Assembly: GCF_900102225.1 (NCBI RefSeq)
Contig: NZ_FNBF01000006.1
Coordinates: 1-64,000, forward strand
From: Eubacterium pyruvativorans
GTDB taxonomy: Bacteria > Bacillota > Clostridia > Peptostreptococcales > Anaerovoracaceae
Length of the DNA stretch: 64,000 bases
Direction: 5' to 3'
Shown here piece by piece: positions 17,811 to 27,605 of the stretch; position 1 is the stretch's first letter; every line of letters starts with the position of its first letter. Under the pieces are notes generated by a model. That model was not told the origin of the DNA and did not search any database. It was given only the letters and a program-made list of their open reading frames with translations. Both the position numbers and the translations under genes were made by a program.

Positions 17811-18827
17811 TTATTCTTTGTCCTCTCCGGCGCCGCAGGAAGGCCTCTCCTCCGGGATTTCACTGATGGCCCGGTACCATGTATCGGCATCGTCGATCCG
17901 GTTGAGCATCCCCCGCATCTTCGCACTCCCCGGAACGCCCCTCAGATACCATCCGCTGATGCTGCGCATCTCCCGCACGGCGGCGTACTCGCCCTTCAGT
18001 TCGATCATGTCCCGGAGCTGCCGCTTCATCATGGCTTTCTTCTCGGCCATGGACGGGGCAGGATGGGGCGCCCGTCCGTTCCACCAGTCGTCCAGATCCC
18101 GGAACAGCCAGGGATTGCCCCGGGCGGCCCGGGCGACCATGACGAAATCGCATCCGGTCTGCTCCATCATGGCTCCGGCGGAGGACGGGTCCGTTATATC
18201 GCCGTTTCCGATGACCGGAATGCGGACCGCTTCCTTCACCTGCCGGATGATGTCCCAGTCCGCCCGGCCGGCGTAGTACTGCTCCCGGGTGCGTCCGTGC
18301 ACCGCCACCGCCGCACCGCCGCCGTTTTCGATGGCTTTCGCCACTTCCACAGCGTTCCGGCTCTCATCATTGAATCCAGCCCGGATCTTCGCCGTCACCG
18401 GCTTCGAGGTGTGCTTCACCGCCGCCCGGATGATTTCCTCCACCAGGCGGGGCTGCTTCATGAGGGCGGAACCCTCCTGATTTTTCACGATTTTCGGAAC
18501 GGGACAGCCCATATTGATATCCAGAATCACATGGTCCCGCTCATCCAGTTTCTCCGCCGCATAGGCGATGATGTCCGGTTCATGGCCGAAGATCTGGAAT
18601 GCAGTGGGTTTCTCTTCCGGATAGCGGAAGAGCAGAAGGTCCGACTTCCGGTCCCCGTAGTACAGCCCCTTCGCACTCACCATCTCCGTATAGACGAGAG
18701 ACGCTCCCATCTCACCGCATATGCGCCGCATGGGAGCGTCCGTCAATCCTGCCATGGGAGCCAGAAAAAACGGATTCTCCGGCTCGAAATTTCCGATTTT
18801 CGTGATCCTGTTTTCATTCGGAATCAC
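17811..18827 (-). CDS. dusB: tRNA-dihydrouridine synthase (DusB-like)
   Basis: FMN enzyme that reduces uridines in the tRNA D-loop with NADPH. The 338-residue protein has the APMAGLTDAPMR start motif, DINMGCPVPKI with the catalytic cysteine, the KIRAGF and VHGRTREQYY barrel strands, and GNGDI phosphate-binding region. The start is GTG at 18827, which overlaps the coaX stop by one base (TAGTG) with GAGGAGG upstream, so translation is coupled to coaX. Confidence 0.94.
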   Translation of the reverse strand: MIPNENRITKIGNFEPENPFFLAPMAGLTDAPMRRICGEMGASLVYTEMVSAKGLYYGDRKSDLLLFRYPEEKPTAFQIFGHEPDIIAYAAEKLDERDHVILDINMGCPVPKIVKNQEGSALMKQPRLVEEIIRAAVKHTSKPVTAKIRAGFNDESRNAVEVAKAIENGGGAAVAVHGRTREQYYAGRADWDIIRQVKEAVRIPVIGNGDITDPSSAGAMMEQTGCDFVMVARAARGNPWLFRDLDDWWNGRAPHPAPSMAEKKAMMKRQLRDMIELKGEYAAVREMRSISGWYLRGVPGSAKMRGMLNRIDDADTWYRAISEIPEERPSCGAGEDKE

Positions 18828-19651
18828 TATACCAGTCCCTCCTCGTTCTTCGGGGCCCGCCGGCCGTGATGCCGGTTCTTTTCATAGATGAACTCCAGGC
18901 CTTCCAGGGTCAGCATCTTGTCCACAACGTCGATGCATTCCACACCGGAACTGATCATGGTAGACAGTCCGCCGGTGGCGATGACCCGCACCGGCTGGCC
19001 GGTGCCGTCCAGCCTCTCCAGCTCCTTCTTCATCTTGCGGACAATGAATTCCACCATGCCCATGTGGCCGTAGATCAGACCGGACTGCATGCCCAGAATG
19101 GTATTCCGGCAGATGGTGTGTCCCGGATCTTCCAGTTCCACCTTCGGCAGCTTGGCCGCCTTTTCGAACAGCACCTCGGAGGAGATCTTCACCCCCGGTG
19201 CGATGGTGCCGCCCAGGTATTCCGCCTTCGAAGAGATGGCGCAGAATGTGGTGGCCGTTCCCAGGTCGATGACGATCAGCGGACCGCCATACTTCTGGTG
19301 TGCGGCAACCGCATTGACGATCCGGTCCGCCCCCAGCTGTTTCGGGTTGTCGTACTTCACGATCAGTCCGGTCTTGATGCCGGACTCCACGACGATGGGC
19401 ACGATGCCGAAGTATTTCATGACCATGTGACGGATGGTGTACAGCACCGACGGCACAACGGTGGCGATGATGACGTCATCGATGTCCTTCCTGTCGATCT
19501 TCTGATCGGCGAACAGCTGCTTCACCAGCATTCCGTATTCATCTGCGGACTTGTGGCTGTCCGTCTCAATTCTCCAGTTCGTCAGCAATTCTCCGTCCCG
19601 GAACACCCCGAGTACAGTATTGCTGTTTCCAATATCAAATGCTAATAACAT
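18827..19651 (-). CDS. coaX: Type III pantothenate kinase
   Basis: First step of coenzyme A synthesis: phosphorylates pantothenate, using the feedback-insensitive, potassium-requiring type III enzyme. The 274-residue protein has the ASKHA motifs FDIGNSNTVLG (N-terminus), GADRIVNAVAAH, IDLGTATTFCA and VIATGG. It is followed directly by dusB and preceded by a PucR-type regulator gene on the same strand. Confidence 0.96.
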   Translation of the reverse strand: MLLAFDIGNSNTVLGVFRDGELLTNWRIETDSHKSADEYGMLVKQLFADQKIDRKDIDDVIIATVVPSVLYTIRHMVMKYFGIVPIVVESGIKTGLIVKYDNPKQLGADRIVNAVAAHQKYGGPLIVIDLGTATTFCAISSKAEYLGGTIAPGVKISSEVLFEKAAKLPKVELEDPGHTICRNTILGMQSGLIYGHMGMVEFIVRKMKKELERLDGTGQPVRVIATGGLSTMISSGVECIDVVDKMLTLEGLEFIYEKNRHHGRRAPKNEEGLV

Positions 19652-19662
19652 GCTGTTACCTG

Positions 19663-21246
19663 CTACTTCACTACCCTTTCCAGACGTTTCAGTGCCAGGG
19701 CCATGGTGAGACCCGGAATCACCCGGTTTCCGGTAATCTCCGCACCCAGTATTTCATTAATTCTTTTCAGTCTGTACTGAACCGTATTCGTGTGGATTCC
19801 CATGAAAGTACTCGTCTTTCCGCTGTTCATACCAGCGTCCAGAACGAAGGTCTCCAGGGTTTCCAGCAGCTGCTTGGCCTTGTTCTCACCCATTTCCCGG
19901 CGGAACGGTTCCAGCAGGTCGATGTAGGTCTTCTTCAGGTGGCCGCCCTGTACCTGCAGATTGATGCAGTTGGACACCAGTGCCAGCTCGTACTTCGTGA
20001 ACACCCGCTTATACGGAAAGACACTTTCCACAAAAGTCCAGGTCTCTCCGATCAGACGGAAGGCATCCCCCGCACCTTCGATGCCGTTGATGCCGGTGCA
20101 GTGGAAGATCCGCACCGTCTTCCCGATTTCCTTCAGGCTGTCGAACATGGCGAGGCAGGCCATCTTCTGTGCGAACTTGTCCTTCTCCGGAGACTCGCCG
20201 TGCTTCACCACCACGGCGCTGGTTTCTTCTCCGTCCACAACCCGCATGACCTCCAGGCTCTCCTGGCTCTCATAACGGGAAATAATCTCGTTCCCTTCTT
20301 CATTCTCGATGCCCCGGGCGGTGAACACGCTGAGGATCGTATCCGGATCCAGACCGATTTCGTCCTTCAGGGAATAAGCCAGGGACTTGTTATCTCTGAC
20401 CATCGCCTTGATGAACTCCGCCTTGACGTCCCGCTTCGGCGTATACTTCCACATTCCCATGGCCAGCTCGATGATCTCGGCCAGCTTGGAAATCTCCCCG
20501 GCGGAGTAATTGTCTTCGTTGTCCACAATGAAAAGGAAGTACTTCTCTCCGTTCACCGAGATCGGTCCCCAGTATGTCAGGACCCCGTTCACGTCGATGA
20601 AGGTGTAGATGCCGGACTGCTCCACATCGTGATTCTTCCCCATGCGGATGGCATCCTCGATAGTCACCTTCTGTCTGGTTTCAATGGCCAGGATCGGATT
20701 GAAATCCCGGGACAGGAGGACGACCTGGAAATTATTACTCAGGGCGGCTTCCTTCAGCGCAGACTGGAAGTTGCTGTGCTTCTCAAAATCCAGCAGATGG
20801 TAAATTGTGTTGTTGATCAGACCGTTGCGGAAGTTATCTCCATAACGGAGCTCGTCCATGACCTGTTCGATCACATCCCGGTACTGGGCCGGATTGTCGG
20901 AAGGAATGACAATCAGCGGCAGCCCCATATTCTCGGCGGCCTTCACCACATCGTCTCCCAGCGTCGTCAGTCCGTTCTTCTGATGGAATACCACCAGGGC
21001 TGCGATGCCCGCTCTGGCCAGCGCATCCACGATATCCCGTTTCGTCTCGATGTCGTTGTCCAGTCCGACGAAGGAGGTCAGCACCAGCTGCTCCTTCACA
21101 CCATTCTCCGCCACCGCCCGCTCTGCGTCGGTGGCATCCATGACGGAAACCGAGCGAACCCGGTTCCCGATATTTCGCCGGCCTGCTGCCAGGATACTCG
21201 GTGTCATCTTCTCCAAACTGAGGCAATCATTCACTGCGATTTTCAT
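19663..21246 (-). CDS. PucR-family transcriptional regulator
   Basis: The 527-residue protein has an N-terminal PucR-like domain (to about residue 130), a long middle region, and a C-terminal PucR helix-turn-helix of the HTH_30 type. The last contains the signature GIHTNTVQYRLKRINEILG followed by ALALKRLERV. Relatives regulate purine catabolism, amino-acid degradation or sugar-diacid use; the target here is unknown. It lies between ftsH and coaX with short gaps, an unusual place for this family and no clue to its ligand. Confidence 0.88.
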   Translation of the reverse strand: MKIAVNDCLSLEKMTPSILAAGRRNIGNRVRSVSVMDATDAERAVAENGVKEQLVLTSFVGLDNDIETKRDIVDALARAGIAALVVFHQKNGLTTLGDDVVKAAENMGLPLIVIPSDNPAQYRDVIEQVMDELRYGDNFRNGLINNTIYHLLDFEKHSNFQSALKEAALSNNFQVVLLSRDFNPILAIETRQKVTIEDAIRMGKNHDVEQSGIYTFIDVNGVLTYWGPISVNGEKYFLFIVDNEDNYSAGEISKLAEIIELAMGMWKYTPKRDVKAEFIKAMVRDNKSLAYSLKDEIGLDPDTILSVFTARGIENEEGNEIISRYESQESLEVMRVVDGEETSAVVVKHGESPEKDKFAQKMACLAMFDSLKEIGKTVRIFHCTGINGIEGAGDAFRLIGETWTFVESVFPYKRVFTKYELALVSNCINLQVQGGHLKKTYIDLLEPFRREMGENKAKQLLETLETFVLDAGMNSGKTSTFMGIHTNTVQYRLKRINEILGAEITGNRVIPGLTMALALKRLERVVK

Positions 21247-21271
21247 GAATCACCATATCCTTTCGTATTGT

Positions 21272-23455
21272 CTATTCCCCGTCTGCATTATCTGCCTTGT
21301 CGGTCTTCCCGTCCTGGGTCTCCGGCGCATCCGGACTCTCCGGCAGCGGATTCTCTCCCCGGGTTTCTTCCGCCGGGGTTTCCTCCGCCTCCGGACGACC
21401 GGCTCCTTCCGCCGGTTCCTTCTTCCCGGGATGGGCGGAATCTTCAATGGCGAGTCCGCCGTTCTGATCGTCAATGGTGAGACGAATCACCCGCGGGCCC
21501 TGTCCGTTCTCATCCTCGGATGCTGCAGCCCTTCTGGCTTCTTCCTCTTCTTTCCGGATCTGCCGGGATTCCGCCGCTTCCTTCTCGTTCTCACGGCGGA
21601 TCTTATCCTCATGTTCCCGGACCTGCTTCTCAATGCCCTCGGCATCGATCTTCCCGGTATACAGTTCTTCGAACTGTTCTCCGTCCAGAGTTTCCACACG
21701 CATCAGGGCTTCTGCAACGGAAACGACCTGATCCATATGCTCTTTCAGAATGCGTTCCGTCTCCTGGTAAGCTCTCTCCAGAATATCTCTGACCTCATGA
21801 TCGATCTCGGATGCAACACTGTCGGAATAAGCCTTCGTCTTGCTGAAATCCCGACCCAGGAACACGTCGTCGGAATCGCTGTAGTTGACCGGTCCGATCT
21901 TCTCGCTGAAACCGTACTTCGTGACCATGGAACGGGCAATGTCCGTGGCCCGCTCGATATCGTTGCTGGCACCGGTGCTGATGTCGTCCAGCGTCAGTGC
22001 TTCCGAGACACGTCCCCCCAGAAGGTGCATGATCTGGTGTTCCATGTCCTTCTTCGTCTCGAAGGAACGGTCCTCTGTCGGCAGCCACATGGTGAATCCG
22101 CCGGCCGAGCCTCTCGGAATGATTGTGATCTGGTGCACCGGATCGGAACCCGGAATACTGCGCATGACCACAGCGTGTCCCGCCTCATGATATGCTGTGA
22201 GCTTCCGCTCCTTCTCGCTGATCACACGGCTCTTCTTCGCCGGTCCCGCCATGACCTTCGTGGTCGCCTCTTCAATCTCCGCCATGCGGATCCATCTGCC
22301 GTTTCTTCTGGCGGTGATCAGCGCCGCTTCATTCAGCAGGTTCTCCAGATCCGCCGGTGTGAAGCCAGGTGTGCGGCGGGCAATGATTTCCGGGGAAACC
22401 TCCTTCGCCAGCGGCTTATTCTTCGAGTGAACCCGGATAATCTCCTCCCGGCCCTTCACATCCGGAATGCCGATGACAATCTGACGGTCGAAGCGGCCCG
22501 GACGAAGCAGGGCCGGATCCAGTACGTCCGGACGGTTCGTGGCTGCCAGAATGATGATGCCGGAATTCTCTGCGAATCCGTCCATCTCCACCAGCAGCTG
22601 GTTCAGGGTCTGCTCCCGTTCGTCATTGCCGCCGCCCAGGCCTGCACCTCTCTTACGGCCCACCGCATCGATTTCGTCGATGAACACAATGCACGGCGCA
22701 TTCTTCTTCGCCTGATCGAACAGATCCCGGACACGGGACGCACCCACGCCGACGAACATTTCCACGAAATCAGAACCGCTGATGGTAAAGAACGGAACAC
22801 CGGCCTCCCCGGCTGTAGCCCGGGAAACATAGGTCTTTCCGGTGCCCGGCGGACCGACCAGCAGAATTCCCTTCGGAATTCTCGCTCCTACATCATTGTA
22901 TTTCCGCGGATCCTTCAGGAAGTCCACCACCTCCTGCAGCTCCTCCTTCTCTTCCTTCAGGCCGGCTACCTGCTTGAAAGTGATTTTCTTTCCTTCATCG
23001 CCCCGGTAGAGCTTCGCCCGACTCTTCCCGAACTGGAACGCCTTCCCGTTGCCCCCCTGATTCATCATCAGATAGAACAGGAATCCCAGTGCGATGACCA
23101 TGATCAACGTCGGAAGAATCGACATGATCGTACTGGTATGGCTCGGCGGATCGGTCTCCATCTTCAGCTGACCGTTATCCACCATCTTATATACATACTT
23201 CTGTTCCAGCCATTCAATCTCCAGAGCCCCCGGCGCATAAGCATACACAGTCTTCTCCTTGCTCAGCTTCGCGGTGATCTTCTGGTTCGTAATATTCAGC
23301 GACTGGACCTTGTCATTCTTCAGGTAGGACGCCATGGTGGAGAAGGAAACCTCCTTCGTACTTCCGTCCGCAGCCCCCCTGTACAGCGCCGCAACTCCCA
23401 GCACAATGCCGAAAATGACGATGTATATGACAATGTTCTTCACGAATTTATTCAA
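21272..23455 (-). CDS. ftsH: ATP-dependent zinc metalloprotease FtsH
   Basis: Membrane-anchored AAA+ protease that degrades misassembled membrane proteins and short-lived regulators. About 727 residues: TM1 ([17 protein letters not shown]), an extracytoplasmic domain, TM2 ([18 protein letters not shown]), then AAA motifs [17 protein letters not shown] and the second region of homology RPGRFDRQI. The zinc motif is HEAGH. The last ~110 residues are Glu/Ala/Pro-rich and probably disordered, longer than usual. AGGAGG lies within the frame six bases before a TTG at 23455, giving [15 protein letters not shown], so I place the start there rather than at the GTG at 23476. Confidence 0.95.
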   Translation of the reverse strand: MNKFVKNIVIYIVIFGIVLGVAALYRGAADGSTKEVSFSTMASYLKNDKVQSLNITNQKITAKLSKEKTVYAYAPGALEIEWLEQKYVYKMVDNGQLKMETDPPSHTSTIMSILPTLIMVIALGFLFYLMMNQGGNGKAFQFGKSRAKLYRGDEGKKITFKQVAGLKEEKEELQEVVDFLKDPRKYNDVGARIPKGILLVGPPGTGKTYVSRATAGEAGVPFFTISGSDFVEMFVGVGASRVRDLFDQAKKNAPCIVFIDEIDAVGRKRGAGLGGGNDEREQTLNQLLVEMDGFAENSGIIILAATNRPDVLDPALLRPGRFDRQIVIGIPDVKGREEIIRVHSKNKPLAKEVSPEIIARRTPGFTPADLENLLNEAALITARRNGRWIRMAEIEEATTKVMAGPAKKSRVISEKERKLTAYHEAGHAVVMRSIPGSDPVHQITIIPRGSAGGFTMWLPTEDRSFETKKDMEHQIMHLLGGRVSEALTLDDISTGASNDIERATDIARSMVTKYGFSEKIGPVNYSDSDDVFLGRDFSKTKAYSDSVASEIDHEVRDILERAYQETERILKEHMDQVVSVAEALMRVETLDGEQFEELYTGKIDAEGIEKQVREHEDKIRRENEKEAAESRQIRKEEEEARRAAASEDENGQGPRVIRLTIDDQNGGLAIEDSAHPGKKEPAEGAGRPEAEETPAEETRGENPLPESPDAPETQDGKTDKADNADGE

Positions 23456-23587
23456 AGTACGCCTCCTGCTTGTCACAATTTTCGTGTTTCATTACAACTT
23501 TCCGATACCAATCCCATAGTAACAACTAATTTTAGCACACGCTCTAAAATGATTCAATAATGAAGATAGAAACACTGTTTCAGGCAA

Positions 23588-23638
23588 CAAAAAAATCGTG
23601 CGGCAGCCCGGCCCCAAAACGAGGCCGGCCCGCCGCAC
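23588..23638 (-). terminator. Intrinsic terminator after tatD
   Basis: GTGCGGC/GCCGCAC outer stem with a GGCCGG/CCGGCC inner stem, followed on the minus strand by A then TTTTTTT. It separates tatD from ftsH. Confidence 0.88.
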
Positions 23639-23655
23639 TCCAATATCCGTCCGTT

Positions 23656-24489
23656 CTACCGGATATCATAGAACCGCATTGCGTTCCGACAGGTAATTTC
23701 CGCCATTTCTTCGTAGGAAATACCCCTGAGTTCCGCCACTTTCCGGCAGGTGAATTCCACATAAGGCGCCAGATTCGGCCGGCCCCGGTAAGGCTCCGGC
23801 GTCATGTACGGCGCATCCGTTTCCACCGTCAGATACTGCTCCGGAATCCGCCGGACCACTTCCCGGGTCTTCCGGTTGTTCTTGAACGTCACCGGGCCGC
23901 AGATGGATATGGTGGCCCCCAGCTTCACATACTGCTCCGCCATCTCCGCACTGCCGGAATAACAGTGAAGCAGCACTCTGGCGTCCTCCGTCTCTGTGCC
24001 CTCCGGACCCGGCCGCTTCGGGAACCAGCTCTTCCTCTCCGGGGAGAAGGCCCCCTCCTCCTTCAGAATGTCCATGGTTTCCTGATCCGCATCCCGGGTG
24101 TGAATCATGATCGGCATATGCAGTTCGTTGGCCATCCGGAGCTGCCGGCGGAACCAGTACCGCTGGTTCTCCCGGTCCGACAGATCATAATGGAAATCCA
24201 GGCCGATTTCCCCCACCGCCTTCACCTTGGGATCCTTCGTCATTTCCCGGATCTGCGCCAGAATCTCCTCCGTCAGATGATCCGCTTCATGGGGATGATA
24301 CCCCACCGCGGCGTAGCACCAGCTGTAGGCGTGGGCATCTGCCAGAGCCTGCCGGGATGTGGCCAGGTCACTGCCCGGGTCCATGATATAGGCCACGTCA
24401 GAAGCGGCGATCCGCTGCGCCGCTTCCTCCCGGGCTTCCTGCGTGTAATCCTCGTCATTCAGATGTGTGTGTGCGTCGAACAGCCTCAT
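23656..24489 (-). CDS. tatD: TatD family metal-dependent hydrolase (DNase)
   Basis: Cytosolic 3'-5' exonuclease/deoxyribonuclease of the amidohydrolase superfamily. The 277-residue protein has the metal motifs FDAHTHLND (N-terminus), GEIGLDFHYD, PIMIHTRDAD, LLHCYSGS and TVETDAPYM. It lies just downstream of metG, a very common gene order in Firmicutes. Confidence 0.95.
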   Translation of the reverse strand: MRLFDAHTHLNDEDYTQEAREEAAQRIAASDVAYIMDPGSDLATSRQALADAHAYSWCYAAVGYHPHEADHLTEEILAQIREMTKDPKVKAVGEIGLDFHYDLSDRENQRYWFRRQLRMANELHMPIMIHTRDADQETMDILKEEGAFSPERKSWFPKRPGPEGTETEDARVLLHCYSGSAEMAEQYVKLGATISICGPVTFKNNRKTREVVRRIPEQYLTVETDAPYMTPEPYRGRPNLAPYVEFTCRKVAELRGISYEEMAEITCRNAMRFYDIR

Positions 24490-24514
24490 TTTCGTCTATT
24501 CCGTCCTCTCCACA

Positions 24515-24548
24515 TGAAAATCGCCGGGGCCGGAGCCCCGGACGATTT
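24515..24548 (-). terminator. Hairpin between metG and tatD
   Basis: A CCGGGGC/GCCCCGG stem flanked by AATCG/CGATT, followed by TTTTC on the minus strand. It could terminate metG in part. The next ~70 bp hold three imperfect copies of GCATCTTCAT (about 24577-24607). Confidence 0.6.
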
Positions 24549-24624
24549 CTGTTCTTTTCGTTTCTTCCTGCCTCGTGCATCTTCATTACGCATCTTCATC
24601 GTGCATCTTAACAGGCCGCCTGCG

Positions 24625-26577
24625 CTACTGCACGCTGCTTCCGTCGTCGGCGTCGGTTGTGACGATGGAAAGTTTCTTCCCGTCATCTGCGAAGAGCAGC
24701 ATGCCCTTGGACTCCAGTCCCCGCAGCTTCTTCGGTTTCAGATTCGCCACCACGATCACCTTCTTTCCGACCAGTTCCTCCGGCTGATAGTATTCTGCCA
24801 CACCGGAAATGATCTGACGTTCTTCTGTGCCGATCCGGACCTTGAATACCAGAAGCTTGTCCGCATCCGGGTGCTTCTCTGCCTTCATGATCGTACCCAC
24901 CTTCAGGTCGATCTTCCCGAAATCGTCGAAATCGATGGCATCTTTCTCCACGAACTGCTTCGCTTCCTTATCTGCCTTCTTCTTCGCTTCCGCCATGGTC
25001 TTCGCCTTGATAGCTTCCAGTTCCGCCAGTTCCTTCTCAATGTCAAGACGCGGGAACAGCGGATCACCCTTTGTCACCTTCGCCCCCCGGATCCGGTCAA
25101 ACACAGAGGCATCTTCCCAGCAGGCACTGTCCTCCGGCAGACCCAGCTGTGCTCTCATGCGTTCGGACGTGGTGTGCATGAACGGGATAATCAGGATGGA
25201 GATGATGCGCAGGGACTCTGCCAGGTTGTGCAGACAGGTGTCCAGCTCAGGCTTCTTCTCCGGGTCCTTCGCCAGAATCCACGGTGTCTTCTCGTCGATA
25301 TACTTGTTCGCCCGGCGAACCAGTTCCCAGATGTCCTCCAGCGCATAGTTGAACTGGAAATCATCCATGTGGGCGTCCATCTTCGGCACAACCCCCAGAG
25401 CCACTTCCTTCAACTCCCGGTCGATGTCGTCCTCTGTCGCTGCATCCGGCGTGATGCCGTCGTTGTATTTCTCAATCATGGCAACCGTACGGGACAGCAG
25501 ATTGCCCAGGTCGTTAGCCAGATCGAAGTTCATGCGCTTCAGCATGACTTCGTTCGTGAAGACGCCGTCCTGACCGAATGTGTACTCCCGGAGCAGGAAA
25601 TATTTCAGCGCATCGATGCCGTAGCGGTCGATCAGGAAAACCGGATCCACCACATTCCCCTTGGATTTACTCATCTTTCCGCCGTCGATCAGCAGCCAGC
25701 CGTGGCCCAGAACATGCTTCGGCAGCGGCAGTTCCAGGGACATCAGCATCGCCGGCCAGATCACAGAATGGAACCGGACGATTTCCTTCCCCACCAGATG
25801 ATAATCCGCCGGCCAGTACTTCTCGAATTCCGCCGTGTCATCCGGATATCCCAGGGTGGTGATGTAATTCGTCAGCGCATCCAGCCATACATAGATGACA
25901 CTCTTCGGATCCCCCGGTACCGGAATACCCCAGTCGAAGGAAGAACGGGAGATGCACAGATCATCCAGTCCCTGCTTCACGAATTCAATCATCTCATGTC
26001 TTCTCGTATCCGGCTGCAGGAACTCCGGGTGCTGATCGAACAGTTCCAGGATCCGGTCCTGATACTTCGAAAGGCGGAAGAAGTACGCATCCTCCGACGT
26101 CCATTCCACCGGGCGGCCGCAGTCCGGACAGCAGCCGTTCACCAGCTGGCTCTCGGTCCAGTAGGATTCACACGGCGTGCAGTACCAGCCTTCGTACTTT
26201 CCCTTATAGATGTCCCCCTTCGCATTCATCTTCTCGAAGATCGCCTGCACCCGCTTCACATGTCGGGGCTGGGTGGTACGGACGAAGTCATCATAGGAAA
26301 TCTCCATGGTCTTCCACAGATCCTGAATTCCGCCGACGATCTCATCCACATACTCCTGGGGTGTAACCCCCTTCTCCTTCGCCTTCTGCATGATCTTCAG
26401 GCCATGCTCGTCGGTTCCGGTCTGGAACCGGACGTCATATCCGCACAGACGCTTGTACCGGGCCATGGCGTCCGCCATGACGGTGCAGTATGTGTGTCCG
26501 ATATGGAGCTTGGAACTCGGATAGTAGATCGGAGTCGTGATATAAAACTTACCTTTCGGTGCTTTCTCTTCAGCCAT
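24625..26577 (-). CDS. metG: Methionyl-tRNA synthetase
   Basis: Charges tRNA-Met. The 650-residue protein has the class I HIGH motif (KLHIGHTYC), the zinc knuckle cysteines (CTPCESYW and CCPDCGRP) and the KMSKSKG loop. After the anticodon-binding helical domain it carries the C-terminal OB-fold tRNA-binding domain (IDLKVGTIMKAEKHPDADKL) found in dimeric enzymes. AAGGAAGG precedes the ATG at 26577. No T-box leader is present in the 27-bp gap upstream. Confidence 0.98.
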   Translation of the reverse strand: MAEEKAPKGKFYITTPIYYPSSKLHIGHTYCTVMADAMARYKRLCGYDVRFQTGTDEHGLKIMQKAKEKGVTPQEYVDEIVGGIQDLWKTMEISYDDFVRTTQPRHVKRVQAIFEKMNAKGDIYKGKYEGWYCTPCESYWTESQLVNGCCPDCGRPVEWTSEDAYFFRLSKYQDRILELFDQHPEFLQPDTRRHEMIEFVKQGLDDLCISRSSFDWGIPVPGDPKSVIYVWLDALTNYITTLGYPDDTAEFEKYWPADYHLVGKEIVRFHSVIWPAMLMSLELPLPKHVLGHGWLLIDGGKMSKSKGNVVDPVFLIDRYGIDALKYFLLREYTFGQDGVFTNEVMLKRMNFDLANDLGNLLSRTVAMIEKYNDGITPDAATEDDIDRELKEVALGVVPKMDAHMDDFQFNYALEDIWELVRRANKYIDEKTPWILAKDPEKKPELDTCLHNLAESLRIISILIIPFMHTTSERMRAQLGLPEDSACWEDASVFDRIRGAKVTKGDPLFPRLDIEKELAELEAIKAKTMAEAKKKADKEAKQFVEKDAIDFDDFGKIDLKVGTIMKAEKHPDADKLLVFKVRIGTEERQIISGVAEYYQPEELVGKKVIVVANLKPKKLRGLESKGMLLFADDGKKLSIVTTDADDGSSVQ

Positions 26578-26604
26578 TCTTCTAAATCCTTCCTTCTGTC
26601 TTTA

Positions 26605-26802
26605 TTACTGGTCCAGATCCTCATCCGCCCAGTCATCACTGGACCACTCTTCATCCGGCCATTCGTCATTCACGAAGATATCTTTCATGATCTTGTTCAT
26701 GCCGAGAACCAGTGTCGTTCCCGCAACCATGCCAACGCCGACGATCGCCGCCGCTGCCTTCAACGCTGCCTTCACAGAAATGTCTTTCTCGTTCTTCTTC
26801 AT
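26605..26802 (-). CDS. Small membrane protein with acidic tryptophan-rich tail
   Basis: Function unknown. The 65-residue protein has a basic N-terminus, one hydrophobic helix (ALKAAAAIVGVGMVAGTTLVLGM split across about residues 13-35), and a strongly acidic C-terminus with three evenly spaced tryptophans (DEWPDEEW and SDDWADED). It is preceded by a strong CAGGAGG ribosome site, which together with compact spacing supports a real gene. It lies between a cytidylate-kinase-like gene and metG on the same strand. Confidence 0.75.
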   Translation of the reverse strand: MKKNEKDISVKAALKAAAAIVGVGMVAGTTLVLGMNKIMKDIFVNDEWPDEEWSSDDWADEDLDQ

Positions 26803-26840
26803 GTCCTACCTCCTGACGTGATCCTGCGCCGATCCTCCGA

Positions 26841-27458
26841 TCAGTGCTTGTTATTCCGCTTCGTAATGTACTCCACGATCAGATCCGCCGCACAATCCTC
26901 ATCCACATGACTGGTATTGATGGCCAGATCGTAGTTGACATAATCTCCCCATTTCTGGGACGTATGGTAGTTGTAATAGTTCCGTCTGGCCTTGTCATAG
27001 GACAGGATCTCCCGCTTCGCCTTCGCCGGGTCCGTTCCGTAAACCTGAATGCAGCGCTCCATCCGGTCCTCCAGTCTGGCGTGAACGAACACATTCGTCA
27101 CTCCCGGCAAATCCCGGAGTACATAGTCTGCGCAGCGGCCCACGATGACCCCTTCTCCCAGCTCGCCGATCTGCGTGATGACGTCGAACTGCGCCAGGAA
27201 CAGTTTCTCGTTCATGGACATGGTGTCCGCCACAGCGCCTTCCGTGAAATTCACTGCGGAAGACAAGGTATAGGAGAATTGGCTCTTCGCCCGGAGCTCC
27301 GCCTTCTCGATGATCTCCCGGGACAGACCACTCTTCTGAGCCGCCATGTCGATGATCTCCCTGTCATAAAACGGAACACCGATCCGCTCGGCCAATTTCG
27401 CCCCGACGATTCTTCCGCCGCTGCCGTACTCCCGGCTGATCGTGATCAGTTTCTTCAT
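26841..27458 (-). CDS. Cytidylate kinase-like family protein
   Basis: The 205-residue protein belongs to the cytidylate-kinase-like group (PF13189 type). It has the start KKLITISREYGSGGR, in which GSGGR replaces the usual P-loop, followed by AKLAERIGVPFYDREII, and later VIVGRCADYVL and VFVHARLEDRMER (lid region). GGAGG lies six bases before the ATG at 27458. The true substrate of these proteins is unclear: they are usually distinct from the essential Cmk. Confidence 0.88.
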   Translation of the reverse strand: MKKLITISREYGSGGRIVGAKLAERIGVPFYDREIIDMAAQKSGLSREIIEKAELRAKSQFSYTLSSAVNFTEGAVADTMSMNEKLFLAQFDVITQIGELGEGVIVGRCADYVLRDLPGVTNVFVHARLEDRMERCIQVYGTDPAKAKREILSYDKARRNYYNYHTSQKWGDYVNYDLAINTSHVDEDCAADLIVEYITKRNNKH

Positions 27459-27498
27459 TGCATACCTCCAATTTAAATAGTTATTCATTATTATATAA

Positions 27499-27550
27499 CA
27501 TTTCCGGTGCAAAGGAAACACGTATCACCGTGTTTCCCCGCACCGGAAAG
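27499..27550. repeat. Long inverted repeat upstream of the cytidylate-kinase-like gene
   Basis: TTCCGGTGC/GCACCGGAA outer arms enclose a second stem, GGAAACACG/CGTGTTTCC, giving a nearly continuous hairpin of about 18 bp. It lies just upstream of a TATAAT-like sequence (minus strand, about 27490) that may serve the kinase-like gene. It may end the ABC exporter message, although no U-run follows. Confidence 0.6.
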
Positions 27551-27605
27551 CAGATTGCAATGACCGGGCGACCCGGAAACTGCCTTGGATTTTTTTGTTA
27601 TGAGA

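Noticed and set aside
23560-26910. Very long plus-strand open frame (1116 codons) opposite tatD and metG
   Set aside because: Antisense to two confidently identified genes, no domain motifs, no ribosome site. A product of codon bias.
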